Of a stretch of DNA of 64,000 nucleotides, positions 47,259-55,854 are shown one piece after another. The stretch spans positions 62,001-126,000 of the forward strand of contig CAWBUS010000004.1 in the NCBI GenBank assembly GCA_963792025.1, read 5' to 3'. The position numbers were made by a program, and so were the translations under genes. The notes under the pieces were generated by a model. That model was given only the letters and a program-made list of their open reading frames with translations. It searched no databases and was not told where the DNA came from. The stretch is from Ginsengibacter sp963792025 (GTDB taxonomy: Bacteria; Bacteroidota; Bacteroidia; Chitinophagales; Chitinophagaceae). The stretch's first letter is position 1. Every line of letters starts with the position of its first letter.

Positions 47259-47549
47259 TCTTCGCCAATTAATTTTCCGCCAATCTTTCGATAATTCAGA
47301 ATCGACATTCTCCTAAAAGCTCACTGCTACTCACTCAGCAGTCATCTATCTCTTTAAATCTTATTAAGACATTTTCCACCTCTTGTTCACAGGTTTTGCA
47401 CAGGCCATTCAGTATCATAATGATTAAAACCCGCTATGGAGATAGATTACAGCGCCGTGTATAAAAAAGATTTTCACAAAAATGTTGTGTGAGTGGGAAA
47501 AAGTGTTATTTTGTGGAAATTTATTTTTATCAAGTCTAATTAGTTCATA
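47259..47549. other. Intergenic region upstream of the dcw cluster
   Basis: The 291-bp gap between the kinase and mraZ contains a perfect 6-bp inverted repeat (ACTGCT at 47323-47328, AGCAGT at 47337-47342) that might help end the kinase transcript, though no T-tract follows. At its right end are the putative MraZ operator and a promoter-like sequence (GTTG 47484-47487, 19 bp, TATTTTG 47507-47513). Confidence 0.4.
47493..47517 (+). promoter_or_regulatory. Putative MraZ operator: three GTG-type repeats at 10-bp period
   Basis: GTGGG (47493), GTGTT (47503) and GTGGA (47513) start exactly 10 bp apart and are each followed by A/T-rich sequence. MraZ proteins bind direct repeats of this sort (TGGG-type in E. 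coli, AAAGTG-type in mollicutes) with one helical turn spacing. The repeats lie 33 bp before mraZ and overlap a weak -7 box (TATTTTG), as expected for autorepression. The match is judged by eye only. Confidence 0.5.
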
Positions 47550-48014
47550 ATGACAGGCTTTATAGGTGAATACGAAGCTACATTAGATGCAAAGGGCCGC
47601 TTTTTATTGCCATCAGGCATTAAGAAGCAATTGCCGGATAGTGGAGGTGAGCCATTTGTGCTGAACAGAGGATTTGAGAAATGCCTTAGTTTATACACAT
47701 CAAAAAGCTGGAAACCGCTATTTACTAATCTTGGCAACTTAAATGATTTTGATCCCAAAGTAAGGCAATTCAAACGGTATTTTCTAAATGGGGCTACCCA
47801 GGTTGAACTCGACAGTGCCGGCCGTCTTTTGTTACCAAAAAACTTAATGGAATATGCAGGGCTTGAGAAAGATATTGTTTTGGTATCGGCAATTGATAAA
47901 ATTGAGATTTGGGATAAAATAAAACATCAACAGTTCTTTGAAACTTTTTCACCAGAGGCATTTAGCGATTTGGCAAAAGAAGTAATGGCGGGCGATAAAC
48001 TCACAAAATCATAA
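47550..48014 (+). CDS. mraZ: Transcriptional regulator MraZ
   Basis: First gene of the dcw cluster, a DNA-binding regulator of that cluster. The 154-residue protein has two AbrB/SpoVT-like swapped-hairpin units, each with its D-x2-GR motif: EATLDAKGRFLLPS (about 8-22) and VELDSAGRLLLPKN (about 88-102). It is followed by rsmH after one base. A repeat array upstream may be its own operator. Confidence 0.95.
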   Translation: MTGFIGEYEATLDAKGRFLLPSGIKKQLPDSGGEPFVLNRGFEKCLSLYTSKSWKPLFTNLGNLNDFDPKVRQFKRYFLNGATQVELDSAGRLLLPKNLMEYAGLEKDIVLVSAIDKIEIWDKIKHQQFFETFSPEAFSDLAKEVMAGDKLTKS

Positions 48015-48015
48015 A

Positions 48016-48933
48016 ATGCAAAAGGGCATATATCATGTGCCGGTGTTAATGCAGGAAGTGATCACTGGTTTGCAAATTGATCCTTCGGGAATTTATGTCG
48101 ATTGCACTTTCGGTGGTGGTGGACACAGTTCCGTAATACTTCAGCATTTAAACGATCAGGGTAAATTGATTGCATTTGACCAGGATGCGGATGCGGTAAA
48201 AAATGTTCCTGATGATGATAGGGTGATTTTTATTCCTCACAATTTCAGGCACCTGCAACGTTTTCTGCGACTTCATAAAATTTCAAAAGTAAATGGGATA
48301 CTCGCAGATCTTGGGGTTTCAAGTCACCAGTTTGATATTGCTGAAAGAGGCTTTTCAACCCGCTTTGATGGCGCTTTGGATATGCGCATGAACCAATCAG
48401 AAAAACTCAATGCAGCCGATGTCATAAATAATTATTCTGAAGATAAACTACATAAAATTTTTGAACAATATGGAGAAGTGACCAATGCAAAAACATTGGC
48501 GAACTTAATTGTGCAGGCCCGAAAAACGCAGTCACTTCAAACTATAAATGAATTTAAAAATGCATTGTATCCCATCGCTAAAGGGAATCCTGAAAAATAT
48601 TTTGCTAAAGTTTTCCAGGCATTACGGATAGAGGTAAACGATGAGTTGGGTGCATTGAAAGAAATGTTGATGCAGGTTTCCGGTGTTCTCCTCGACGGTG
48701 GAAGAGTTGCCGTAATTACTTTCCATTCTTTGGAAGACAGGCTTGTAAAAATTTTTTTTAAGAATGGAAATTTTGACGAAGAGCAGCAGGTTGACTTATA
48801 CGGAAGTGTTTCAAAAAATGATTTAAAAATTATCACCAGGAAACCAATTACTCCTTCGAAGGAAGAATTAAAAAAAAACCCGAGGTCAAGAAGTTCAAAA
48901 TTACGTATTGCTGAAAAAATAAAAGTTTCATAA
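48016..48933 (+). CDS. rsmH: 16S rRNA (cytosine-1402-N4)-methyltransferase
   Basis: Methylates N4 of C1402 in 16S rRNA (older name MraW). The 305-residue protein shows the SAM-binding start YHVPVLMQEVI, DCTFGGGGHSS, then GILADLGVSSHQFD and AERGFSTRFDGALDMRM, KVFQALRIEVNDELGALKEML, and VITFHSLEDRLVK near the C-terminus. It lies 1 bp after mraZ and upstream of ftsL, the universal dcw order. Confidence 0.95.
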   Translation: MQKGIYHVPVLMQEVITGLQIDPSGIYVDCTFGGGGHSSVILQHLNDQGKLIAFDQDADAVKNVPDDDRVIFIPHNFRHLQRFLRLHKISKVNGILADLGVSSHQFDIAERGFSTRFDGALDMRMNQSEKLNAADVINNYSEDKLHKIFEQYGEVTNAKTLANLIVQARKTQSLQTINEFKNALYPIAKGNPEKYFAKVFQALRIEVNDELGALKEMLMQVSGVLLDGGRVAVITFHSLEDRLVKIFFKNGNFDEEQQVDLYGSVSKNDLKIITRKPITPSKEELKKNPRSRSSKLRIAEKIKVS

Positions 48934-48972
48934 GAATTTACTCAAAAAAATGAATTAGAGATAAACTGAAAA

Positions 48973-49326
48973 ATGAGCGAGAACCAGGATATCAATAATG
49001 AAAATAAAAAGAATTCTTCTCCCAGGAAGAAGCGGAGAAGGCTGTTGTATAATGCCTGGATTGTTAAGAATATTCCGTTTTATTTTTTTACCGCCATGCT
49101 TGCAGTAATCTATATCGCCAATGGTCACTATGCAGATAAGATGGTAATGGAAATAAATTCAACAGCAAAAAATTTGAAAGAGAAAGAATATGAATTTAAG
49201 ACTGTAAAACGGGACGTCATCTTCAGGAGCAAAGAAAGTGAACTGGCAAAAGCAGTGGAACCCCTTGGATTAAAAGAATTGTTAGTACCCCCCGTTAGGT
49301 TAGTTGATACGCTGAAAAATAAATAA
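48973..49326 (+). CDS. ftsL: FtsL-like cell division protein
   Basis: A 117-residue bitopic membrane protein. A basic cytoplasmic N-terminus (SSPRKKRRRLLYNAW) precedes one transmembrane helix (IPFYFFTAMLAVIYIANGHY). A short periplasmic coiled coil follows (MVMEINSTAKNLKEKEYEFKTVKRDVIF). FtsL is poorly conserved, so the call rests on size, topology and position between rsmH and ftsI. It is expected to join FtsI/FtsW in the divisome. Confidence 0.8.
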   Translation: MSENQDINNENKKNSSPRKKRRRLLYNAWIVKNIPFYFFTAMLAVIYIANGHYADKMVMEINSTAKNLKEKEYEFKTVKRDVIFRSKESELAKAVEPLGLKELLVPPVRLVDTLKNK

Positions 49327-49351
49327 TTATAAACCGGTATAAGCAAAACTA

Positions 49352-51475
49352 TTGGATGTAAAAAAAGACATATTGTGGCGTATTTATTTGTGCTTCATTG
49401 GCATAATGATACTGGGCGCAATCGTTTTGGGCCGGGCAATTTACATTCAAAGAGTACAAGGTGCCTATTGGAAACAAATGAGCAATACACAGCATTTAAA
49501 ATACATGGATATAAACGCTGAACGGGGAACTATATACAGTGAAGATGGCAATATGCTTAGTACCTCTATTCCGGTTTTTGATGTGTATGTTGACTTTGGA
49601 GCCGATGGCCTTCGTGAAAAGAATGGGAAAAGATTTTATAATAACCTGGATTCACTTAGTATTTCTTTATCAAAATTATTTAAAGACGCCTCTGTTTCTT
49701 CTTACCGAAAACTTTTAGTTGCAGCCTATAAAGATCAGGACAGGTATTATCCTTTAAAGAAGAAAATTTCTTTTGAAGAATATAAAACGTTGAGAAGTTT
49801 TTCATTAGTAAGGCAAGGCCGAAATAAAAGCGGTTTTATAATAGATGTAAGAGATAACAGGGTAAACCCCTACGTGTTGCTTGCCAACAGAACCGTTGGG
49901 CTTTCTCGCGGAGATACGAGTAAAAATGTTGGATTGGAAAGATCTTATGATAGTGTTTTAAAAGGCCAAACTGGTAGCCGGTTAATGCGATATATGCAAG
50001 GTGCGTACGTGCCGGTTGATGGTGCTGAAATAGAACCTGAAAATGGGCGGGATATTGTGACAACCATCGATACGTATATGCAGGATGTGGCAGAAAATGC
50101 ACTAATGAAAATGATGGTTGAAAATAATTCATTACATGGTACCTGTATTGTTATGGAAACACAAACAGGCAAAATAAAAGCAATTGCCAACCTGGGTAGA
50201 AGGCCGGATGGAGATTATATTGAAGATTATAATTACGGATTGGGACGGAGAACAGAACCGGGTTCGGTTTTCAAAATAGCTACTTTAATATCGTTACTGG
50301 AGGATAAGTATGTGGACACGGGAAGTATTGTTGATTGTGAAGGCGGAAGAAAAGTATTCTATGGTCTCCGTATTACAGATTCGCATTTAGGTGAGCATGA
50401 AATGACCGTTAAAGAAGCTTTTGCCCGTTCTTCAAATGTTGCATTTGCAAAGATGGCGGACGAGTATTATCATAATCAGCCGATGCGTTTTTATAATCAT
50501 TTGCATGCTTTGCATCTCGATACCACATCGGGCATTGATATTGTTGGCGCCGCCCACCCCTACATAAAAAAGCCTACCAGTAAATATTGGACGAAAACTA
50601 CATTACCATTTATGGCTCACGGTTATGAAGAATTAGTAACTCCGCTTCAATTACTAATGGTATACAACGCGGTTGCTAACAATGGTAAAATGATGCAGCC
50701 TTACCTTGTTAATTCGATAAATGAAATGGGAAGAGAAGTTAAAACCTTCAAACCAAAAGTGCTTGTCGATAAAATATGCAGCGATGAAACACTGGCAAAA
50801 GTGAAAGCCTGCCTGATGGCTGTTGTGCAAAACGAACATGGCACCGGCCATGCGCTGGAAACAAGCGTGTACAACTTTGCGGGTAAAACAGGTACAGCAG
50901 TAACGGCTATGGATAATCGCGGTTATAACAAGGGAAATAAAATTTATCAATCTGCTTTTATAGGATATTTCCCCGCGGAAAATCCTAAATACAGTATTGC
51001 AGTTGTTATTCAAAACGGCAATGATTCAAAGCTTGCCTACGGAGGCGTTGTTTCGGGTCCTGTTTTCAGGGAAGTTGCGGATAAGATTTATGCAGAAAAG
51101 ATTGGCAGCGAATCGTTGAATCAATTAAAGAATGGAACCGACAACAGTGCTATACAGTTTTTTGGGTTAAGGGCTGATTTGGATAAGATACTGAACACAT
51201 TTAATTATTCATCTTCTGATTCTGCAACAACAGGCTCGTGGATATCCACCGTTCTTAATTATAACCATGCACAATTAAATACAGCGTACAATACAAAACC
51301 TTCGGCAGATAAAGTTCCTAATGTAACAGGGTTGGGATTGAAGGATGCAGTGTATTTATTAGAAAATATGGGATTGAAAGTGGCGGCAAAGGGAAAGGGA
51401 AAAGTGGTTTATCAATCAATTGCTCAAAACACAGATTTTCATAAAGGGCAATCAATAAATCTTCAATTGAATTAA
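49352..51475 (+). CDS. ftsI: Division-specific penicillin-binding transpeptidase (PBP3/FtsI)
   Basis: Cross-links septal peptidoglycan in the periplasm. The 707-residue protein has an N-terminal membrane anchor (IYLCFIGIMILGAIVLGRAI), a PBP dimer domain and the transpeptidase domain. SxxK is S304-K307 (EPGSVFKIA), SxN is in ARSSNVAFAK, and the KTG box is FAGKTGTAVT. A C-terminal PASTA domain follows (VPNVTGLGLKDAVYLLENMGLKV, to the end). The start is a TTG; no in-frame ATG fits the anchor. The stop overlaps the murE start (TAATG). Confidence 0.94.
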   Translation: MDVKKDILWRIYLCFIGIMILGAIVLGRAIYIQRVQGAYWKQMSNTQHLKYMDINAERGTIYSEDGNMLSTSIPVFDVYVDFGADGLREKNGKRFYNNLDSLSISLSKLFKDASVSSYRKLLVAAYKDQDRYYPLKKKISFEEYKTLRSFSLVRQGRNKSGFIIDVRDNRVNPYVLLANRTVGLSRGDTSKNVGLERSYDSVLKGQTGSRLMRYMQGAYVPVDGAEIEPENGRDIVTTIDTYMQDVAENALMKMMVENNSLHGTCIVMETQTGKIKAIANLGRRPDGDYIEDYNYGLGRRTEPGSVFKIATLISLLEDKYVDTGSIVDCEGGRKVFYGLRITDSHLGEHEMTVKEAFARSSNVAFAKMADEYYHNQPMRFYNHLHALHLDTTSGIDIVGAAHPYIKKPTSKYWTKTTLPFMAHGYEELVTPLQLLMVYNAVANNGKMMQPYLVNSINEMGREVKTFKPKVLVDKICSDETLAKVKACLMAVVQNEHGTGHALETSVYNFAGKTGTAVTAMDNRGYNKGNKIYQSAFIGYFPAENPKYSIAVVIQNGNDSKLAYGGVVSGPVFREVADKIYAEKIGSESLNQLKNGTDNSAIQFFGLRADLDKILNTFNYSSSDSATTGSWISTVLNYNHAQLNTAYNTKPSADKVPNVTGLGLKDAVYLLENMGLKVAAKGKGKVVYQSIAQNTDFHKGQSINLQLN

Positions 51476-52995
51476 TGGCATCACTGCAACAAATATTATA
51501 CAAAGTAAAAATTATCTCGATTGCGGGTAAACCTGTGAACGACGTAAATGATTTACAAACGGACTCACGGAAAGTGAAGCCCGGCAGTTGCTTTATTGCT
51601 ATAAAAGGAACACTTACCGATGGCCATTCTTTTATTGATATTGCCGTTACTAACGGTGCTGCAGTAGTTGTCTGTGAAGTGTTGCCCGCCACCCGTGATG
51701 ATAAAATACAATACATTGTTGTTGATAACAGTGCCGTAGCCGCAGGTGTGATTGCTCATAATTTTTATGGACAACTATCAGAAAAAATAAAAATTATAGG
51801 CGTAACGGGTACTAACGGTAAAACTACCATCGCCACATTATTATTCAAATTGTTTTCGCAATTAGGTTATAAATGCGGACTATTAAGTACTGTACAAAAT
51901 CAAATTGCGGAGCAGGTATTGGCATCAACTCATACAACTCCTGATGCCATTACGCTGAATAAATTAATCGCAGAAATGTATGCACAAGGTTGTTCTCACA
52001 TTTTTATGGAAGTGAGTTCGCATGCTATAGATCAAAATCGTGTCGCAGGCTTAGCGTTTACGGGTGGCATATTCAGCAATATAACTCACGATCATCTCGA
52101 CTACCACAAAACGTTCGATGAATATATAAGAGTAAAAAAACAATTTTTTGATTCGTTACCTTCTTCGGCATTTGCATTAAGTAATGCAGATGATAAACGT
52201 GGTGCAGTGATGCTGCAAAACACGAAAGCAAAAAAATATTTGTATAGTCTTAAAACAATGGCCGACTTCAAAGGAAAAATTATAGAGAATTCATTGAACG
52301 GCCTTGTATTAATGATAAATGACATAGAAGTTCATTGCAGGCTAATTGGCACTTTCAATGCCTATAATCTTTTGGCCGTATATGGTGCTGCCGTTTGCCT
52401 TAACGAAAATAAACAAACTGTTTTGCAGATACTGAGCAGCCTCAGTGGTGCAGAGGGAAGATTTGATTATATGATTTCAACAAATGAAAAAATAATAGGA
52501 ATCGTTGATTATGCACATACGCCGGACGCATTACTTAACGTGTTGGCAACAATAAAAAATTTGCGGCAGGGTGAAGAAAAAATTATTACGGTGGTGGGAT
52601 GCGGTGGAAACCGCGATAAAACCAAAAGGCCGGTGATGGCTGAAGTGGCGTGTGAGTATAGCGACAAAATAATTTTCACTTCAGACAACCCAAGAAATGA
52701 AGATCCGGCACAGATAATTAAAGAGATGGAGGAAGGCGTGCCCGTTATAGCAAGAAAAAAATACATCTCAATTGTTGACAGAAAGGAAGCGATTAAAACT
52801 GCTGTAAACCTTGCGCAACAAAAAGATATTGTTTTAGTAGCAGGCAAAGGACACGAAAAGTACCAGGAAATAAATGGAGTAAAATACGATTTTGACGATA
52901 AAAATATTTTATCTGAAATGTTTCAATTACTTGGAGAAATAAAAAAGGTTAAATGCTGTATCACTTTTTTGAATGGCTTACAAAAAATGGAATAA
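51475..52995 (+). CDS. murE: UDP-MurNAc-L-Ala-D-Glu:meso-DAP ligase MurE
   Basis: Adds the third residue to the peptidoglycan stem peptide. Motifs: ATP loop VTGTNGKTTIATLLF (about 104-118), FMEVSSHAIDQNRVAG, ITHDHLDYHKTFDEYI and DNPRNEDP (the DNPR box that favours meso-diaminopimelate over lysine). The annotated stop at 52995 gives a short extra tail (KVKCCITFLNG...) that overlaps the mraY start by 43 bp. Adding one base to the six-A run at 52941-52946 would give an ending GEIKKG* directly before the mraY ATG, so the tail may be an artefact. Start codon overlaps the ftsI stop. Confidence 0.95.
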   Translation: MASLQQILYKVKIISIAGKPVNDVNDLQTDSRKVKPGSCFIAIKGTLTDGHSFIDIAVTNGAAVVVCEVLPATRDDKIQYIVVDNSAVAAGVIAHNFYGQLSEKIKIIGVTGTNGKTTIATLLFKLFSQLGYKCGLLSTVQNQIAEQVLASTHTTPDAITLNKLIAEMYAQGCSHIFMEVSSHAIDQNRVAGLAFTGGIFSNITHDHLDYHKTFDEYIRVKKQFFDSLPSSAFALSNADDKRGAVMLQNTKAKKYLYSLKTMADFKGKIIENSLNGLVLMINDIEVHCRLIGTFNAYNLLAVYGAAVCLNENKQTVLQILSSLSGAEGRFDYMISTNEKIIGIVDYAHTPDALLNVLATIKNLRQGEEKIITVVGCGGNRDKTKRPVMAEVACEYSDKIIFTSDNPRNEDPAQIIKEMEEGVPVIARKKYISIVDRKEAIKTAVNLAQQKDIVLVAGKGHEKYQEINGVKYDFDDKNILSEMFQLLGEIKKVKCCITFLNGLQKME

Positions 52996-54268
52996 AATTT
53001 CCCGGTAGCGGGCTATTTCATTTTATCACATTCAGGGTGCTTGCTAGCAGTCCTTTTATCACTTTTTATTACAACGGTATACGGTAAACGCTTAATAAAT
53101 ATTTTAAAAAGAAAACAAATTGGTGAGTCGGTTCGCGAATTGGGTTTAGCAGGAGAAAAAATGAAGTCGGGTACACCAACAATGGGTGGAATTATCATTT
53201 TATTGGCAATATTAATTCCAACATTATTATTAGCCAACCTTGATAAAGTGTATGTAAGACTTATGTTACTATGTACCGTTTGGTTAGGAATTATAGGCTT
53301 TGTAGATGATTATTTAAAAATAAAAGCCAGGCGGGCGGCCAAAGCCAAAGGAGAAGCTTATAAAAAAAGTGATGCAGATGGCCTTGCAGGGAGATTTAAA
53401 ATATTTGGACAAGTAATGCTTGGAATTATTATCGGGTCTACTTTATATTTTAATCAGAAGTGTTGTGGTGAAACGAGAGGTAATAACGGACAATAATGGC
53501 GTCCAAAATAGTTCACTTCAGCGGGGAGAACACAGGCTTGGAAAAAATGAAGATACAATCGTGATTGATGGAAAGATGCACAGGTTTGTTACAGTAAAAA
53601 CTCCTATAACAACAATTCCGTTTGTAAAAACGCATGAGTTTAACTATGCAAAATTGTTGCCTGAAAGTTGGGAAAGTTTTACTTATATCTTGTACATCAT
53701 CATTGTAATATTTATTGTAACTGCAGTATCTAATGGTGCTAATATAACAGATGGATTGGATGGATTGGCAACTGGAGTAAGCGCTATAATAGGGTTGGGT
53801 TTGGGAGTATTCGTTTTTGTAAGTGGCGATGTGCGTATTGCAGAATATTTGAACATAATGTATATACCCAACCTTAGCGAGCTATCTATTTTTATAGCGG
53901 CGCTCGTTGGAGCATGTGTTGGATTTCTTTGGTACAATGCTTACCCGGCGCAGGTTTTTATGGGCGACACCGGAAGCCTGGCATTAGGCGGCATCATTGC
54001 ATCATTGGCAATAATAGTTAGAAAGGAGTTACTGATACCTATATTTTGTTTTGTGTTCCTGGTAGAGAATTTAAGTGTAGTCATACAGGTTAGTTATTTC
54101 AAATACACGAAAAAAAAATATGGCGAAGGAAAAAGAGTTTTTTTAATGAGCCCGTTGCATCATCATTATCAAAAACTGGGATACCACGAAAGTAAGATAG
54201 CTGTGCGTTTTTGGGTGGTAACCATTTTGTCGGTTGTGTTTGCAGTGGTAACATTAAAATTGAGATAA
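52953..54268 (+). CDS. mraY: Phospho-MurNAc-pentapeptide transferase MraY (two frameshifts in this sequence)
   Basis: Integral membrane enzyme making lipid I from UDP-MurNAc-pentapeptide and undecaprenyl phosphate. The true start is the ATG at 52953 (MLYHFFEWLTKNGIKFPGSG). The frame shifts near 53039-53042 (then LLAVLLSLFITTVYG) and near 53452-53462 (then SVVVKREVITDNNG); both are cured by removing one base. Motifs: KSGTPTMGGIIIL, FVDDYLKI (the catalytic aspartates), NITDGLDGLATG and FMGDTGSLALGG, and MSPLHHHYQKLG near the C-terminus. A roughly 60-residue loop insert around KMHRFVTVK is typical of Bacteroidota. The repaired length is 437 residues. Confidence 0.94.
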
Positions 54269-54426
54269 TTTGATATGAGGGTATAATTATCCAGTGATTT
54301 GTCTTTATGAAAATTTTTTTTAAGAGTTTGATCCTTTCCAATTCCGATGATGACAGTCTTCTGACCTGTTAAATTCATGCCGTTGAAGAACCAAATTTTT
54401 TAATTGCCTGTACAATTAAAAAAAGA

Positions 54427-55767
54427 ATGAAAAAAAGAATAGTGATACTGGGCGCCGGTGAAAGCGGTGTGGGCACAGCTTTGCTGGCACAGCAAAAAGG
54501 GTATGATGTTTTTGTAAGTGATGCTTCTCTTATCAATGTTGATTTTAAAAACGAATTGATAGTAAACGAAATTGATTTTGAAGAAGGCATTCATACTATA
54601 GAAAAAATATTTAAAGCCGACGTGGTGATGAAGAGCCCGGGCATACCCGAAAAAAATGAACTGGTAAAAGAAATAAGAAAAAGAGAGATTGAAATAATAA
54701 GTGAAATAGAATTTGCTTATCAATTCAAAGAAGATAGTAAGATTATAGCCATAACAGGCAGCAATGGAAAAACAACCACAACAGCAATGGTTTTTCATAT
54801 CTGCAAAGAAGGAGGCCTTAATTGTGCGATGGTTGGGAACATTGGCTACTCGTTCGCAAGGCAGGTAGCGAAAGAGCCGAAAAAAGTTTATGTAGTTGAA
54901 GTCAGTTCTTTTCAGTTGGATGATATAAAAACATTTCGGCCCGACGTTGCCATATTAACCAACATAACAGAAGATCATTTAGACAGGTATGAATACAATT
55001 TTGAAAATTATATAAGAAGCAAATTCAACATCATTAAAAATCAAACCAGCAACGATGTATTTATTTATAACGCGGATGATGAAACAACAGTGAAATATTT
55101 AAACATTTTTTTAAACAGTACTAACCCATTACCAATTAGCATGAGAAAATCATTACCGCAGGGAGCTTATATAACCAATGCAGAAATGCATATAAAATGG
55201 CAAAAAGAAGAAATGACCATGAGCGTGGACGACTTTGCCGTTAAAGGAAAACACAATCAATACAACACAATGGCAGCAGGTCTTTCTGCGGTGGTAATGG
55301 ACATAAGAAAGGAAAAGATACGAGATGCCGTGCAAACTTTTGAGAGCCTGGAACATCGTATGGAAACGGTGGCAACAATTAAAGGAGTAGAATTTATTAA
55401 TGACAGCAAGGCAACCAATACTAACAGCACCTGGTACGCTTTGGAAAGCATGACTAAGCCTACCATTTTAATACTTGGTGGAGTTGATAAGGGAAATGAC
55501 TATTCATTTTTGACTGACCTGGTTAAAGAAAAAGTAAAAGCCATTGTTTGTATGGGAATTGATAACAGGAAAATTCACGAGGCGTTTGGAAACGACGTTA
55601 GTCTAATGGTTAACACAACGAGTGCAAAGGACGCCGTACAGGCAGCATTTCATTTTGCTGATAAAGGGGATGTTGTTTTGCTTTCGCCGGCATGTGCCAG
55701 TTTTGATCTTTTTAAAAATTATGAAGACCGTGGAAAACAATTTAAGGAAGCGGTAAAAGATTTATAA
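54427..55767 (+). CDS. murD: UDP-N-acetylmuramoylalanine--D-glutamate ligase
   Basis: Adds D-glutamate to UDP-MurNAc-L-alanine. The 446-residue protein has a Rossmann start (RIVILGAGESGVGTALLAQQ), DVVMKSPGIPEKNEL, the ATP loop ITGSNGKTTTTAMV (about 111-124), VVEVSSFQLDDI, NITEDHLDRYEYNFENYI and FINDSKATNTNSTWYAL. The C-terminal LSPACASFDLFKNYEDRGKQFKE motif is diagnostic for MurD. A 158-bp spacer separates it from mraY. Confidence 0.95.
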   Translation: MKKRIVILGAGESGVGTALLAQQKGYDVFVSDASLINVDFKNELIVNEIDFEEGIHTIEKIFKADVVMKSPGIPEKNELVKEIRKREIEIISEIEFAYQFKEDSKIIAITGSNGKTTTTAMVFHICKEGGLNCAMVGNIGYSFARQVAKEPKKVYVVEVSSFQLDDIKTFRPDVAILTNITEDHLDRYEYNFENYIRSKFNIIKNQTSNDVFIYNADDETTVKYLNIFLNSTNPLPISMRKSLPQGAYITNAEMHIKWQKEEMTMSVDDFAVKGKHNQYNTMAAGLSAVVMDIRKEKIRDAVQTFESLEHRMETVATIKGVEFINDSKATNTNSTWYALESMTKPTILILGGVDKGNDYSFLTDLVKEKVKAIVCMGIDNRKIHEAFGNDVSLMVNTTSAKDAVQAAFHFADKGDVVLLSPACASFDLFKNYEDRGKQFKEAVKDL

Positions 55768-55825
55768 AAATTAAAATGAACAATAAATTATTCATACTGA
55801 AAACAATAAATTCTATCATCCTGTA

Positions 55826-55854
55826 TTTTCCAAAGGATTGGTTGGGTTGAGGCT
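55826..55854 (+). repeat. Degenerate intergenic repeat overlapping the ftsW leader
   Basis: A TTTTCC...GGATTGGTTGGGTTGAGGCT sequence ends at the ftsW start codon. It resembles the CTCC...GGAGAGG-GTTGRGGT repeat before murC (58329) and similar dispersed repeats in bacterial genomes. The copy is degenerate and the assignment is by eye. Confidence 0.35.

Noticed and set aside
55775..55849. 24-codon leader ORF before ftsW (MNNKLFILKTINS...)
   Set aside because: It runs through the degenerate repeat and has no attenuation-like structure or residue run. Chance is more likely.
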